NCBI RefSeq assembly: GCF_007109225.1
Contig: NZ_VJZK01000001.1
Coordinates: 124,001 to 188,000 of the forward strand
Origin: Flavobacterium sp. GT3R68
GTDB lineage: Bacteria; Bacteroidota; Bacteroidia; Flavobacteriales; Flavobacteriaceae
Direction of reading: 5' to 3'
DNA length: 64,000 nucleotides
The position numbers and the translations under genes were made by a program. Within the stretch, counting starts at the first letter, position 1. The number at the start of each line of letters is the position of its first letter. The notes below the pieces were generated by a model. The model was not told where the DNA came from. It did no database searches and saw nothing but the letters and a program-made list of their open reading frames with translations. Shown in pieces: positions 1 through 8,277 of the stretch.

Positions 1-1437
1 GATAACTTTATTCAGGTTTCTCGTTACGCGTTTGGTTACCTTGAACATCAAGTCGTGGTTGAATTTTCCGTTCTCCACAAACATCGGCAACGAAATCGAC
101 GCTAAATTACAAACCGCAACCTCATCCGGCGAGGTAAATTCCATAATCTCGGTACATAAATTCGATGAACGGATCGTACCTAAATTTTTCTGGTTTGATT
201 TTCTGTTGGCTGCATCTTTATACAACATATACGGGGTTCCGGTCTCTATTTGAGATTCCAGGATTTTCTCCCATAATTCACGTGCTTTGATGGTTTTACG
301 GCCTTTTCCTCTGGTTTCGTAATCGATGTACATGGCTTCAAACTCATCGCCATACACATCATACAATCCAGGGCATTCGTTCGGACACATCAATGTCCAA
401 TAGCTGTCTTCCTGAACGCGTTTCATGAACAGATCCGAAGTCCACATCGCGAAGAATAAATCCCTGGCGCGCATTTCTTCCTTTCCGGTGTTCTTTTTCA
501 AATCCAAAAATTCGAAAATATCAGCATGCCACGTTTCGATATAAATCGCAAAACTTCCTTTACGTTTTCCACCACCTTGGTCTACATAACGTGCCGTATC
601 GTTAAAAACCCGCAACATCGGGACAATTCCGTTCGACGTTCCGTTAGTTCCACGGATATACGAACCTGTCGCTCTCACATTGTGGATAGACAATCCGATT
701 CCACCTGCCGATTGCGAGATTTTTGCCGTTTGTTTCAGCGTATCGTAAATCCCGTCAATACTGTCGTCCTGCATTGCCAATAGGAAACAAGAAGACATTT
801 GCGGTTTTGGGGTTCCGGCATTGAATAATGTTGGGGTTGCATGCGTGAAGAATTTCTTCGACATCAAGTCGTAGGTTTCTATCACGGATTCCAAGTCATT
901 TAAGTGGATTCCAACAGAAACACGCATCAGCATATGTTGGGGTCTTTCAACAATTTTCCCGTTTATTTTTAGCAAATAAGAACGTTCCAATGTCTTGAAA
1001 CCGAAGTAATCATAGTTAAAATCCCTGTTATAGATAATGTGCGAATTAAGGAATTCGGCATTTTCCATAATCACTTTATGCACTTCTTCCGAAAGCAACG
1101 GCGCTTTTTGTCCATTTCTCGGGTTTACATAAAAATACATTTCGTTCATCGTTTCCGAGAACGATTTGTTGGTGTTTTTATGCAGATTAGAAATCGCAAT
1201 ACGGGCTGCCAATTGAGCATAATCCGGATGTGCAATTGTCATCGAAGCCGCAGTTTCAGCCGCAAGATTGTCCAGTTCAGAAGTCGTAACCCCGTCATAA
1301 AGACCTTCAATGACACGCATCGCCACTTTTACGGGATCAACCAAATCGTTCAATCCGTAACATAATTTTTTTATTCTATCCGTAATCTTATCAAACATTA
1401 CCGGCTCTTTGTGGCCGTCTCTTTTTACTACATCCAT
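1..1437 (-). CDS. nrdA: Ribonucleoside-diphosphate reductase, alpha (large) subunit, 3' end cut by window edge
   Basis: The large subunit of class I ribonucleotide reductase reduces ribonucleotides to deoxyribonucleotides in the cytoplasm together with NrdB. The reading frame is open from an ATG at 1437 to the left edge, giving the first 479 residues; the C-terminus lies outside. The protein begins [18 protein letters not shown], typical of an N-terminal ATP-cone, which is the dATP/ATP activity-control domain. Three expected cysteines are visible: C217 in SSCFLL and C443 in AVCNLASI, the redox pair matching E. coli C225 and C462, and C428 in SNLCTEI, the thiyl-radical site matching C439. The gene lies downstream of nrdB on the same strand, 218 bp away, with a dispersed repeat between them. 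No separate flavobacterial promoter motif was seen in the gap, so co-transcription with nrdB is likely but not shown. Confidence 0.96.
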   Translation of the reverse strand, partial: MDVVKRDGHKEPVMFDKITDRIKKLCYGLNDLVDPVKVAMRVIEGLYDGVTTSELDNLAAETAASMTIAHPDYAQLAARIAISNLHKNTNKSFSETMNEMYFYVNPRNGQKAPLLSEEVHKVIMENAEFLNSHIIYNRDFNYDYFGFKTLERSYLLKINGKIVERPQHMLMRVSVGIHLNDLESVIETYDLMSKKFFTHATPTLFNAGTPKPQMSSCFLLAMQDDSIDGIYDTLKQTAKISQSAGGIGLSIHNVRATGSYIRGTNGTSNGIVPMLRVFNDTARYVDQGGGKRKGSFAIYIETWHADIFEFLDLKKNTGKEEMRARDLFFAMWTSDLFMKRVQEDSYWTLMCPNECPGLYDVYGDEFEAMYIDYETRGKGRKTIKARELWEKILESQIETGTPYMLYKDAANRKSNQKNLGTIRSSNLCTEIMEFTSPDEVAVCNLASISLPMFVENGKFNHDLMFKVTKRVTRNLNKVI

Positions 1438-1540
1438 ACGGTTAAATTTTTATATTGTTATTGAAAAATTTAAAGATTGAAAATGAATCTCAATTCTTAA
1501 ACATTGATTTTTTTATTTTTTGAATTCATCCTGATAAAAT

Positions 1541-1633
1541 TCAGGAGCTAATCCTGCTATCCGCTATATCTTTTATTTTTTAAAGAAAAAAAAAGAAAAA
1601 AAAAAAAAGGATGCCGCTATTATCAGGGCTAAC
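1541..1633 (-). repeat. Dispersed structured intergenic repeat, copy 1
   Basis: Read on the minus strand, a 5' arm TTAGCCCTGATAATAGCGG..CATCC (1609-1632) and a 3' arm GATATAGCGGATAGCAGGAT..TAGCTCC (1542-1570) flank a T-rich then A-rich centre that can fold as a hairpin. The same arms in the same order recur at 8154-8219. It lies between nrdB and nrdA. The outer ends AGC..TGAT and ATTA..GCT can also pair. It may be a mobile nonautonomous element or a structured RNA; function unknown. Confidence 0.75.
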
Positions 1634-1655
1634 CTAATTTGACCACTCGCTTTTT

Positions 1656-2633
1656 CTAAAAATCCGCGTCAAATGAAATTTTCTGAGCATCCGAATCGGT
1701 ATTCATCACCCCTGATTTTTGGTATTCGGCCACTTTCTTTTCAAAGAAATTGGTTTTTCCCTGAAGCGAAATCATGTCCATGAAATCAAAAGGATTCGCT
1801 GTATTGTATTCGCGGTCACATCCTAATTCCACCAACAATCGGTCGGCAACAAATTCCAAATATTGCGTCATCAATACGGCATTCATTCCAATTAAACTCA
1901 CCGGAAGTGATTCGGTAATGAATTCTCTTTCGATAATTAAAGCATCAACAATAATCGCTCGAATTCTTTCTTTTGGCACTTTGTTTACCAAATGATGGTT
2001 GTGCAAATGCACGGCAAAATCACAGTGAACGCCTTCATCACGGGAAATCAATTCGTTAGAGAACGTCAAGCCCGGCATTAATCCACGTTTTTTCAACCAG
2101 TAAATCGAACAGAATGCCCCGGAGAAGAAAATTCCTTCCACAGCAGCGAAAGCAATCAGTCTTTCGGCAAACGAATCAGATTCGATCCATTTCAGCGCCC
2201 AGTCTGCTTTCTTCTTAATGGCCGGAAAAACTTCCAACGCATTGAATAATTGGTCTTTCTCCTGTTCGTCTTTTACATACGTATCAATCAATAACGAGTA
2301 CGTTTCGCTATGGATGTTTTCCATCATAATCTGGAAACCGTAGAAAAATTTCGCTTCAGCATATTGCACTTCGTTAACAAAGTTTTCCGCCAAGTTTTCG
2401 TTTACAATTCCGTCGGAAGCTGCAAAAAATGCCAAAATATGTTTGATGAAGTATTTCTCTTCGTTATTCAGTTTATTGTTCCAGTCATTTAAATCCTGTG
2501 ACAGGTCGATTTCCTCGGCAGTCCAAAAACTCGCTTCCATTTTCTTGTACCATTCCCATATATCATGGTGCTTGATTGGAAAAATCACGAATCGGTTTTT
2601 GTTTTCTTGTAATATTGGCTCAACTGCTGACAT
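1656..2633 (-). CDS. nrdB: Ribonucleoside-diphosphate reductase, beta (small) subunit
   Basis: This is the radical-generating partner of NrdA, a diiron-tyrosyl protein of 325 residues, a normal length for the family. Metal and radical residues can be matched to E. coli NrdB by spacing: D74 (D84), E105 and H108 in ENIHSETY (E115, H118), and the radical Tyr at Y112 (Y122). Further ligands lie in [10 protein letters not shown] and in [10 protein letters not shown]. The C-terminus ends SFDADF, the acidic tail that docks on the large subunit. The ATG at 2633 starts [15 protein letters not shown]. The gene is transcribed leftward and precedes nrdA, as in many Bacteroidota. No NrdR box was recognised upstream. 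Confidence 0.97.
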   Translation of the reverse strand: MSAVEPILQENKNRFVIFPIKHHDIWEWYKKMEASFWTAEEIDLSQDLNDWNNKLNNEEKYFIKHILAFFAASDGIVNENLAENFVNEVQYAEAKFFYGFQIMMENIHSETYSLLIDTYVKDEQEKDQLFNALEVFPAIKKKADWALKWIESDSFAERLIAFAAVEGIFFSGAFCSIYWLKKRGLMPGLTFSNELISRDEGVHCDFAVHLHNHHLVNKVPKERIRAIIVDALIIEREFITESLPVSLIGMNAVLMTQYLEFVADRLLVELGCDREYNTANPFDFMDMISLQGKTNFFEKKVAEYQKSGVMNTDSDAQKISFDADF

Positions 2634-2942
2634 AGTTTCTTGACGTTTATGGAATTATAAGGAGATTGCTTTGACGAAATCCTGTTTACAAAGATTAGGA
2701 ATTCTTATGGTTATTAAAAGCCAAACTTATTCACAATTGCCTTTAGTTTTTAACAAATGACAAAAAACAGGAACATTTTTCATACAAAAGATAAAATATT
2801 GATTTTCAATAATTTAAAAATTAAAAAAATAGATAAAGCACCGTAAAATATAGGAATTTTAAATTAAAAAACAAGAAATTTTAACATTTTCCATTTATAA
2901 AAATTTACACCAAAAACATAGGTCAGAATGACAATGAATTAC
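2634..2942. other. AT-rich leader region upstream of nrdB
   Basis: About 310 bp without a gene. It must contain the nrdB promoter on the minus strand. The best candidate -7 element is the inverse of CAAAGATTA at 2689-2697 (read TAATCTTTG on the minus strand), one base off the TAnnTTTG spacing, with no well-placed TTG. The rest (about 2760-2940) is very A/T-rich and shows no ORF, repeat or clear secondary structure. Confidence 0.4.
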
Positions 2943-2970
2943 AAAAAAACCGGACGATCAGGTCCGGCTC
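2943..2970 (-). terminator. Intrinsic terminator of the DUF3109 gene
   Basis: On the minus strand, CCGGAC-CTGATC-GTCCGG followed by seven T. The six-bp stem is 2950-2955 with 2962-2967. It begins 17 bp past the stop of the leftward gene ending at 2988. Confidence 0.8.
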
Positions 2971-2987
2971 TTTGTTTATATTTTTAT

Positions 2988-3572
2988 CTATTTTCTTCGT
3001 GAAGGGTAGTTTTTTAATTCGGCAGCCACTTTTTCAAGTTCCAGATACCAGTCTTCGCCAAATTTCCTGATCAGCGCTTCCTTGACAAATTTGTAGACCG
3101 GAACCTCCAGTTCCTTACCTAACGAGCAGGCATCACTGCAAATATCCCACTTGTCATAATTGACTGCAGCAAATTCCGAAAAGTCTTTTACGCGGATAGG
3201 ATACAAATGACAGGAAACAGGTTTTTTCCAAGAAATCAGTCCTTGATTATAAGCTTGTTCAATACCACATAGCGCGGTTTTTCCGTCAAAGATTACATAG
3301 GCGCAATCCTTATTGTCAATTAACGGGGTTTCCATATCGCCATCGGTTCCTATCACCCAAGTGCCCTGCGCCTCAATGGCAGCGATTCCTTCTTTACGCA
3401 AAAAGGGTTTCACTTTGGGATAAATGGCCTCCATTATTTTAGTCTCTTCTTCACTTAAAGGCGCACCGGCATCACCATCGACGCAACATGCCCCTTTACA
3501 CGCTGAAAGATTACAAACAAATTCTTTTTCTAAAATGTCTTCAGAGACAATGGTTTTTCCTATTTGAAACAT
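2988..3572 (-). CDS. DUF3109 family Cys-rich protein
   Basis: A cytosolic protein of 194 residues starting MFQIGKTIVSEDILEKEF. It shows a clustered cysteine motif near the N-terminus, CNLSACKGACC, and further cysteines in CAYVIFD, CGIEQAY, CHLYPIR and CSDAC. This pattern fits DUF3109 and resembles the YkgJ-type metal (Zn or Fe-S) binding families; the biochemical role is unknown. An upstream in-frame ATG at 3593 would add seven residues, but that codon lies upstream of a good promoter -7 element at 3577-3584, so the start at 3572 is preferred. With that start the mRNA would have almost no leader. The gene is followed by a strong terminator and seems monocistronic. Confidence 0.85.
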   Translation of the reverse strand: MFQIGKTIVSEDILEKEFVCNLSACKGACCVDGDAGAPLSEEETKIMEAIYPKVKPFLRKEGIAAIEAQGTWVIGTDGDMETPLIDNKDCAYVIFDGKTALCGIEQAYNQGLISWKKPVSCHLYPIRVKDFSEFAAVNYDKWDICSDACSLGKELEVPVYKFVKEALIRKFGEDWYLELEKVAAELKNYPSRRK

Positions 3573-3576
3573 TTTG

Positions 3577-3607
3577 CAAAGGTATTCAAACATTTTCGAA
3601 ATAACAA
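3577..3607 (-). promoter_or_regulatory. Flavobacterial promoter for the DUF3109 gene, probably giving a leaderless mRNA
   Basis: On the minus strand, TTG (3607-3605), 20 bp, then TACCTTTG (3584-3577), then CAAA and the ATG. This fits the Flavobacterium consensus TTG-N17-23-TAnnTTTG. The usual distance from the -7 element puts the transcript start at or next to the A of the ATG. Confidence 0.6.
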
Positions 3608-3665
3608 TCGCAAAATCACAATTTTTTAATTATAAAATCAACTCAACCTATTGAATATCTTTTGG

Positions 3666-4475
3666 TTACATGAATTTGTATTCTGATTTGACAAATGCAC
3701 GGGCATTTTTCTCCAAATCCACACATTTCATCGTGGTCAGCTGGCCATTCTTTAAATTTTTCATTTCCATAGACATCGTCAGCGGCTTTTCGCCTTTCTT
3801 GAAAAAATCTTTGAAAGCATCGGGTAGCTTATGGTTTTGCTGTGATTGGAACATGTTTGCAAAACTCACTTTCGCATCATTGGTGTAATAAAAAACCATC
3901 ACGTAATTATTGTTGGTCGCCTCCATCCCTTTGCAATTATAGCCCAAAATCGTTTTATTGGGCAGGGTCTTATAGGTAAATTTGGTATTCTCTGTTTCAT
4001 TTTTGGCTAGTTCCGTATAATCCACCATTTTAGAGGCCGAGGCCATTTTCACTTTCTGATTGAATGTCGTAATCATGATTTTATTTTTATGGTCCATAAT
4101 CATGAACATGTCGTTCGAATTAATATTGAACCCAAAATAGTCTGCATTGGGTTCTAAAAAATATTCGGTGACCATTGCTTTTCCTTTATCAGTCTGTATT
4201 TCCATGCTGTATTTCCAACTGAAAGTATAGGAATCGGGAATCACGGACGGATCCACTTTGTTCTTTCCATAGCCCATAGCCATAGATTCCGGGTTTAATG
4301 TCCTGTCCATTGGCTTGGATATTTCTTCTGCCGCCTTATCCGAAACCTTCTCAACCGCCTTGCGCTCTACTTTATCCTCAACTGCTCTTTTTAATTTTTT
4401 CAGAATCTGGGCTTGTGCTCCATTTACGAAAAACAACACCAATAGCGAACAAAAAATCCTTTTAATTTTTTTCAT
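3666..4475 (-). CDS. Secreted DUF4412-type protein
   Basis: A 269-residue exported protein. The first 23 residues (MKKIKRIFCSLLVLFFVNGAQAQ) read as a Sec signal peptide ending in AQA/Q, typical of Flavobacteria. A Lys/Glu-rich helical stretch (about residues 25-60, LKKLKRAVEDKVERKAVEK) follows, and then a beta-rich part with repeated statements of the type YSMEIQTDKGKAM and MIMDHKNKIMITTFN, characteristic of DUF4412. GYNCKGMEATN holds one of two mature cysteines, the other being in MKCVDLEK. The function is unknown; related proteins are periplasmic. It faces the MarC gene divergently across a 207-bp gap. A signal is confident, the family call is moderately so. Confidence 0.75.
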   Translation of the reverse strand: MKKIKRIFCSLLVLFFVNGAQAQILKKLKRAVEDKVERKAVEKVSDKAAEEISKPMDRTLNPESMAMGYGKNKVDPSVIPDSYTFSWKYSMEIQTDKGKAMVTEYFLEPNADYFGFNINSNDMFMIMDHKNKIMITTFNQKVKMASASKMVDYTELAKNETENTKFTYKTLPNKTILGYNCKGMEATNNNYVMVFYYTNDAKVSFANMFQSQQNHKLPDAFKDFFKKGEKPLTMSMEMKNLKNGQLTTMKCVDLEKNARAFVKSEYKFM

Positions 4476-4623
4476 AGTTGCCTGATTTTAAATTAAACTA
4501 CAAATTTAAGAATTGATTTTCAGAAGGTTATATCTTTTAATTATACATTATGATTACAGTCCGGATATGAAATAATTTTTCCAGCCGTAAACAGCAATTC
4601 GACTCTTCTGTAAAAAATTAACG

Positions 4624-4663
4624 TACTTTTGGCTAGTGCTGAATTAGATTTGAAATACTTTTG
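4624..4663 (+). promoter_or_regulatory. Two tandem -7 elements upstream of the MarC gene
   Basis: TACTTTTG occurs at 4624-4631 and again at 4656-4663, both exact TAnnTTTG matches 32 bp apart. The second ends 19 bp before the ATG at 4683. A TTG at 4629-4631, inside the first copy, lies 24 bp upstream of the second, slightly long for a -33 element. Confidence 0.45.
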
Positions 4664-4682
4664 CACCCTCAAAAAAAACAAT

Positions 4683-5258
4683 ATGGAACTGAATTTTAGA
4701 GAAATAGCGACCGTGGGAATGGTTCTTTTTGCGGTAATTGACATTGTGGGCTCGATTCCGATTATTGTCGATTTAAGAACGAAGCATGGCCATATCGAAT
4801 CCGAAAAAGCCTCGTTAGTCGCTGGACTGATTATGATTGTGTTTCTTTTTGCAGGAGAGGAACTGTTGAATCTGATTGGTATTGACGTGAATTCGTTTGC
4901 TGTTGCGGGATCGTTTGTACTATTCTTTTTAGCTTTGGAAATGATTCTGGGCATTCGCATCTATCGCGATGAAGAAGCAAGCTCTGCCTCCATTGTTCCT
5001 CTTGCCTTTCCGCTTATCGCGGGAGCCGGTACAATGACGACTTTATTGTCACTTCGTGCGGAATTTCAAACTATAAATATTATCATTGCTATTATTTTAA
5101 ATATCATCCTGGTTTACGGTGTTCTGAAGTCGTCTTCAAAAATCGAAAGAATGTTAGGTAAAAACGGCTTGAGTGTTATCCGGAAAACTTTTGGTGTTGT
5201 ACTGTTGGCAATCGCTGTTAAATTATTTGCAGCGAATGTTAAAGGTTTGTTTATCTAG
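4683..5258 (+). CDS. MarC family integral membrane protein
   Basis: A polytopic inner-membrane protein of 191 residues with about six hydrophobic segments. The opening ELNFREIATVGMVLFAVIDI followed by GSIPIIVDLRTKHG matches the MarC (formerly multiple-antibiotic-resistance-linked) family. A mid segment with PLAFPLIAGAGTMTTLLSL is the conserved second half. The family has no firmly established transport substrate. The start at 4683 is chosen over an in-frame ATG at 4629 because it lies just after a -7 promoter motif and gives the family's usual N-terminus. A small membrane protein and a flavoprotein follow on the same strand. Confidence 0.88.
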   Translation: MELNFREIATVGMVLFAVIDIVGSIPIIVDLRTKHGHIESEKASLVAGLIMIVFLFAGEELLNLIGIDVNSFAVAGSFVLFFLALEMILGIRIYRDEEASSASIVPLAFPLIAGAGTMTTLLSLRAEFQTINIIIAIILNIILVYGVLKSSSKIERMLGKNGLSVIRKTFGVVLLAIAVKLFAANVKGLFI

Positions 5259-5299
5259 AATATAATTTATTAATTTCACAACGTATAAATAACACTAAA

Positions 5300-5500
5300 A
5301 TGAAACTATTTACTTCCATATTGGTTTTTTTGGCCTTAGCATTAATCGTTTTCAATATAACTTTGCTGGATTTTAACCATCTTTTTGAGGGTGAAAGTTC
5401 AATAGCATTGATTGGAATCGTCGCTTCTTTTTGTGCTATTTTCATTCTTCTGATCTTTAGAATGTCTAAAATGATCGAAGAACGAACTAAAGAAAAATAG
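5300..5500 (+). CDS. Small two-helix membrane protein
   Basis: A 66-residue protein with two predicted transmembrane helices: about residues 4-24 (FTSILVFLALALIVFNITLL) and 36-55 (SIALIGIVASFCAIFILLIF), separated by an acidic loop and ending in a charged tail (KMIEERTKEK). It begins 41 bp after the MarC gene and ends 3 bp before the next gene, so it probably forms an operon with the flavoprotein. No family was recognised. Similar short membrane proteins often precede this flavoprotein in Flavobacterium, from memory only. Confidence 0.7.
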   Translation: MKLFTSILVFLALALIVFNITLLDFNHLFEGESSIALIGIVASFCAIFILLIFRMSKMIEERTKEK

Positions 5501-5503
5501 TAT

Positions 5504-6112
5504 ATGTTTGATGTGCTGATTATAGGCGGCGGCGTCTCCGGAATGTCTTGTGCCTTAATTTTGGGTTCTGCTAAAAAGAAAACTTTTGTAGCTGACAAAA
5601 AAATAGGAATTATCACGCATCAAAAAAGCTCTTCTCTCCAAGAAGCGTTGTTTAATAATGCATACGGAATTCCCCCAGGGACTTTAGGTTCCGATTTACT
5701 GCGACAAAGCACCGCCCATTTATCCCAAGCTTATCCTCACATCCAACAAATACCGGACGAAAAAGTACTGAAAATAGAGGGGGTTTTTCCTGGTTTTCTG
5801 ATTACTACCAACAAAAAATCCTATCACACCAAAAATATCGTCATCGGTATTGGGGCTTCTAATTCATTTGAAGTTGAAGGACTAATGCAGTATGTGGAAC
5901 CTCATCAGAAATCATTGCCCGAAAAACAACGAATTCAGTTAAAAAACACCGACCATAAAGTCGCAGAAGGCATTTATGTAGTGGGAACATTGGCCGGTTG
6001 GAGAAGCCAGTTAACCATTGCTGCGGGAAGCGGAGCGTCAGTTGCAACCGATATTCTTACGCTATGGAATGACGGCATTCAGACGCACAGTCATGACAGC
6101 ATTAAAAAATAA
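5504..6112 (+). CDS. Short thioredoxin-reductase-like FAD oxidoreductase lacking the NAD(P)H domain
   Basis: A 202-residue flavoprotein. The N-terminal FAD-binding fingerprint IIGGGVSGMSCAL (about residues 6-18) and the C-terminal segment GIYVVGTLAGWRSQLTIAAG (about 156-175) are the two halves of the FAD domain of thioredoxin reductase. Between them there is only about 130 residues, so the NAD(P)H-binding domain and its CxxC redox pair are missing; a full-length enzyme has about 310 residues. The frame is intact, so this is a compact family rather than a broken gene. Electron donor and acceptor are unknown. It overlaps nothing, but converges with the S41 protease gene two bases away. Confidence 0.75.
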   Translation: MFDVLIIGGGVSGMSCALILGSAKKKTFVADKKIGIITHQKSSSLQEALFNNAYGIPPGTLGSDLLRQSTAHLSQAYPHIQQIPDEKVLKIEGVFPGFLITTNKKSYHTKNIVIGIGASNSFEVEGLMQYVEPHQKSLPEKQRIQLKNTDHKVAEGIYVVGTLAGWRSQLTIAAGSGASVATDILTLWNDGIQTHSHDSIKK

Positions 6113-6114
6113 AC

Positions 6115-7692
6115 TTACGGTTTTGGAGTAAAAACTGCTTTTACCATCGCATCTTCTTTTAGTACAATTTCAAAATATTTCGGCTCGCCATACAATTGTC
6201 TTGCAAATTCAGCTGCCAGATACCGTTTCACCAAGGCTTTATTTCCGCCGAGTTTCAACAGTAAGCCGGTTTTGGTTAGATAATCCTGAAACGTATTGAA
6301 ATACATATCGGTTTGTGCCATCTTGGTCAGAAACTGTGGAAATGGCAATCCTGTAAACTCCTTTCGTTGCGTATCCAATTGTTCAAAAACATAATAGCTG
6401 ACAATTCCGGACTGCATCAGATAGACCACACCTTCTTCGCCATGTTCTTCTTCTAACGGAACAAAAATATCCGGGACAATTCCGCCGCCGCCATAAACCG
6501 TTTTCCCTTTTGGGGTTTTAAATTTTAGCGTGTCATCGACTTTAATGCTGTCTTTTTTATACAATTCACCAGTTTGAATCCGCTGGTCGAATTCCTTGAA
6601 ATAGTCTTCATTTCCGTTTTTATACGATTTCTGAATCGATCTTCCTGTAGGTGTATAATATCGGGCAACGGTTAGCCGCACTGCGGATCCGTCCTCAAAA
6701 TCGATTTCGCGCTGCACCAAACCTTTCCCGAAAGAACGGCGTCCGATTATGGTTCCGCGGTCATTATCCTGAATGGCCCCGGCCAAAATTTCGCTTGCGG
6801 AAGCCGAATTTTCATTGATCAGGATAAACACTTTCCCGCTTTCAAAACTACCATTTGCAGTCGCAAAAATCTTATCTGTTCTTCCTTTTTTATTTTTCGT
6901 AAAAACGATTAACTGTTTGTCTTTTAATAATTCATCGGCAATTTCGACCGCTTTTTCCATATAGCCGCCTCCATTGTCACGGACATCAATAATCAAGGAC
7001 TGCATTCCTTGCTTTTTTAACTTGGTCAGACCCGTCATGAACTCGTGATAGGTCGTTTCGGCAAAACGGTTGATTTTGATGTACCCGGTCGTGCGGTTCA
7101 TCATTGTCGCGACATCGACGCTTTTTATCGCCACCACATCGCGTTGGATTTTGAAATGAAGTTTCTTGTGTGCGCTTCTTCGGTAGATAGTCAACATTAT
7201 TTCGGAACCCACTTCTCCTTTCAGCTTTGAAAAAAGGCTGTCGGTCGGTAATTTACGCCCGAATAATTTGTCGTTGTTAACATATAAAATACGGTCTCCT
7301 GCTTTAATGCCTGCTTTAGCGGAGGGACCTCCTTCAACGGGCTTAATGATGGCAACTGTATCGTTGAACATATAAAAATTCACGCCAATCCCGACAAAAT
7401 CGCCTTTCATGCTTTCGGCCACTTCGCTTTGCTGGCTGGGAGGAACATACACCGAATGTGGGTCCAGTTTTTCTAAAATGTTGGTCACCGCCAAATCAAC
7501 AATTGAATCTGTATTGACATTGTCGACATATTCATTATTGATGAAATCGAGTAATTTATTGAGCTTATTGCGGTGCGAATTGGAAGAAAACGAAGCTCCC
7601 TGATTGGGAAAATTCAGCAACGCACCGAGAACCACACCCACAGCAAGCGTAGCAAAAATGTAAATAGGGAAATATTTATTGCTGGTTTTCAT
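6115..7692 (-). CDS. S41 family C-terminal processing peptidase
   Basis: A membrane-anchored periplasmic serine protease of 525 residues that cleaves C-terminal ends of proteins. A single hydrophobic segment (about residues 8-26, YIFATLAVGVVLGALL) anchors it. A PDZ domain follows at about 85-170 (GIGVNFYMF, GPSAKAGIKAGDRILYV). The catalytic domain carries NENSASASEILAGA with the nucleophile Ser and RRSFGKGLVQ with the general-base Lys, the Ser-Lys dyad of tail-specific proteases. About 180 residues follow the dyad, typical for Bacteroidota CtpA-like members. The 5' end overlaps the dCMP deaminase gene by 17 bp, so the two are co-transcribed and probably translationally coupled. Confidence 0.93.
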   Translation of the reverse strand: MKTSNKYFPIYIFATLAVGVVLGALLNFPNQGASFSSNSHRNKLNKLLDFINNEYVDNVNTDSIVDLAVTNILEKLDPHSVYVPPSQQSEVAESMKGDFVGIGVNFYMFNDTVAIIKPVEGGPSAKAGIKAGDRILYVNNDKLFGRKLPTDSLFSKLKGEVGSEIMLTIYRRSAHKKLHFKIQRDVVAIKSVDVATMMNRTTGYIKINRFAETTYHEFMTGLTKLKKQGMQSLIIDVRDNGGGYMEKAVEIADELLKDKQLIVFTKNKKGRTDKIFATANGSFESGKVFILINENSASASEILAGAIQDNDRGTIIGRRSFGKGLVQREIDFEDGSAVRLTVARYYTPTGRSIQKSYKNGNEDYFKEFDQRIQTGELYKKDSIKVDDTLKFKTPKGKTVYGGGGIVPDIFVPLEEEHGEEGVVYLMQSGIVSYYVFEQLDTQRKEFTGLPFPQFLTKMAQTDMYFNTFQDYLTKTGLLLKLGGNKALVKRYLAAEFARQLYGEPKYFEIVLKEDAMVKAVFTPKP

Positions 7693-8122
7693 ATTCTTCT
7701 AAAAGGGAAATATGCTCTACTTCCACTCCTGCTTTTCGTAAAAATTCTAGTCCTGAATCATCGCGGTATCCATTGTGGTAAACCACTCTTTTAATACCGG
7801 ACTGATGAATGAGTTTGCTGCATTCCTTGCACGGGGACAACGTAATATATAAGGTGGCTCCTTCACAGGATTGTGTGGAACCCGCCACTTTCAAAATGGC
7901 ATTGGCCTCGGCATGAAGCACAAACCATTGCGTTAATCCTTCATCATCTTCGCAGCAGTTTTCGAAACCCGATGGCGTTCCGTTGTAACCGTCTGAAATG
8001 ATCATTCGGTCCCGGACAATTATGGCACCTACCTGCTTGCGTTTGCAATAGGACAATCGTGCCCATTCTGTAGCAATCCGAAGATAGGCGCGATCGTATT
8101 TGTTTAGTTTATTTTTCTCCAT
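7676..8122 (-). CDS. dCMP deaminase family protein
   Basis: A cytosolic zinc deaminase of about 148 residues that would convert dCMP to dUMP for dTMP synthesis, or act on a similar cytidine compound. The zinc site is plain: HAEANAI supplies the His and the catalytic Glu, and SPCKECS supplies two Cys. The substrate loop YNGTPSGFENCCEDDEG matches deoxycytidylate deaminases (ComEB-like). The start is uncertain among three close ATGs (8134, 8128, 8122); the one giving MEKNKLNKYDRAYLR is preferred from family memory. It overlaps the S41 protease gene and lies 156 bp after the HupE-like gene, with a dispersed repeat in that gap. Confidence 0.92.
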   Translation of the reverse strand: MEKNKLNKYDRAYLRIATEWARLSYCKRKQVGAIIVRDRMIISDGYNGTPSGFENCCEDDEGLTQWFVLHAEANAILKVAGSTQSCEGATLYITLSPCKECSKLIHQSGIKRVVYHNGYRDDSGLEFLRKAGVEVEHISLLEEYENQQ

Positions 8123-8153
8123 GAACATTTCCAAAAATTGAAATCATATATCC

Positions 8154-8219
8154 CTAGCCCTGATGGAAGCGGCATCCCGCGCTTTTTTGCGCGGATACAG
8201 CGGACAGCAGGATCAGCTA
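8154..8219 (+). repeat. Dispersed structured intergenic repeat, copy 2
   Basis: CTAGCCCTGATGGAAGCGG.. (8154-8177) and GATACAGCGGACAGCAGGAT.. (8194-8219) match the arms of the copy at 1541-1633 on the other strand. The centre is a perfect hairpin, CCGCGC-TTTTTT-GCGCGG (8177-8194), where copy 1 has a T/A-rich stem. The outer ends AGC..TGAT and ATCA..GCT can pair. It lies between the HupE-like gene and the dCMP deaminase gene, opposite to their direction. Confidence 0.78.
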
Positions 8220-8277
8220 CTACAAAAGTACGCAAACCTTTCGCTCCTCCTACCGAAACCCGTTCAGAATTTTTATT

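Noticed and set aside
1572-1608. Long A-rich tract as an assembly or sequencing artefact
   Set aside because: It forms the expected centre of the dispersed repeat, whose arms match the other copy.
4541-4960. A 139-codon leftward ORF opposite the MarC gene
   Set aside because: It lies antisense to a well-supported gene and has no recognisable features.
5251-5616. A 121-codon leftward ORF across the end of the MarC gene and the two small genes
   Set aside because: Antisense to three genes that form a coherent rightward run; no start or domain support.
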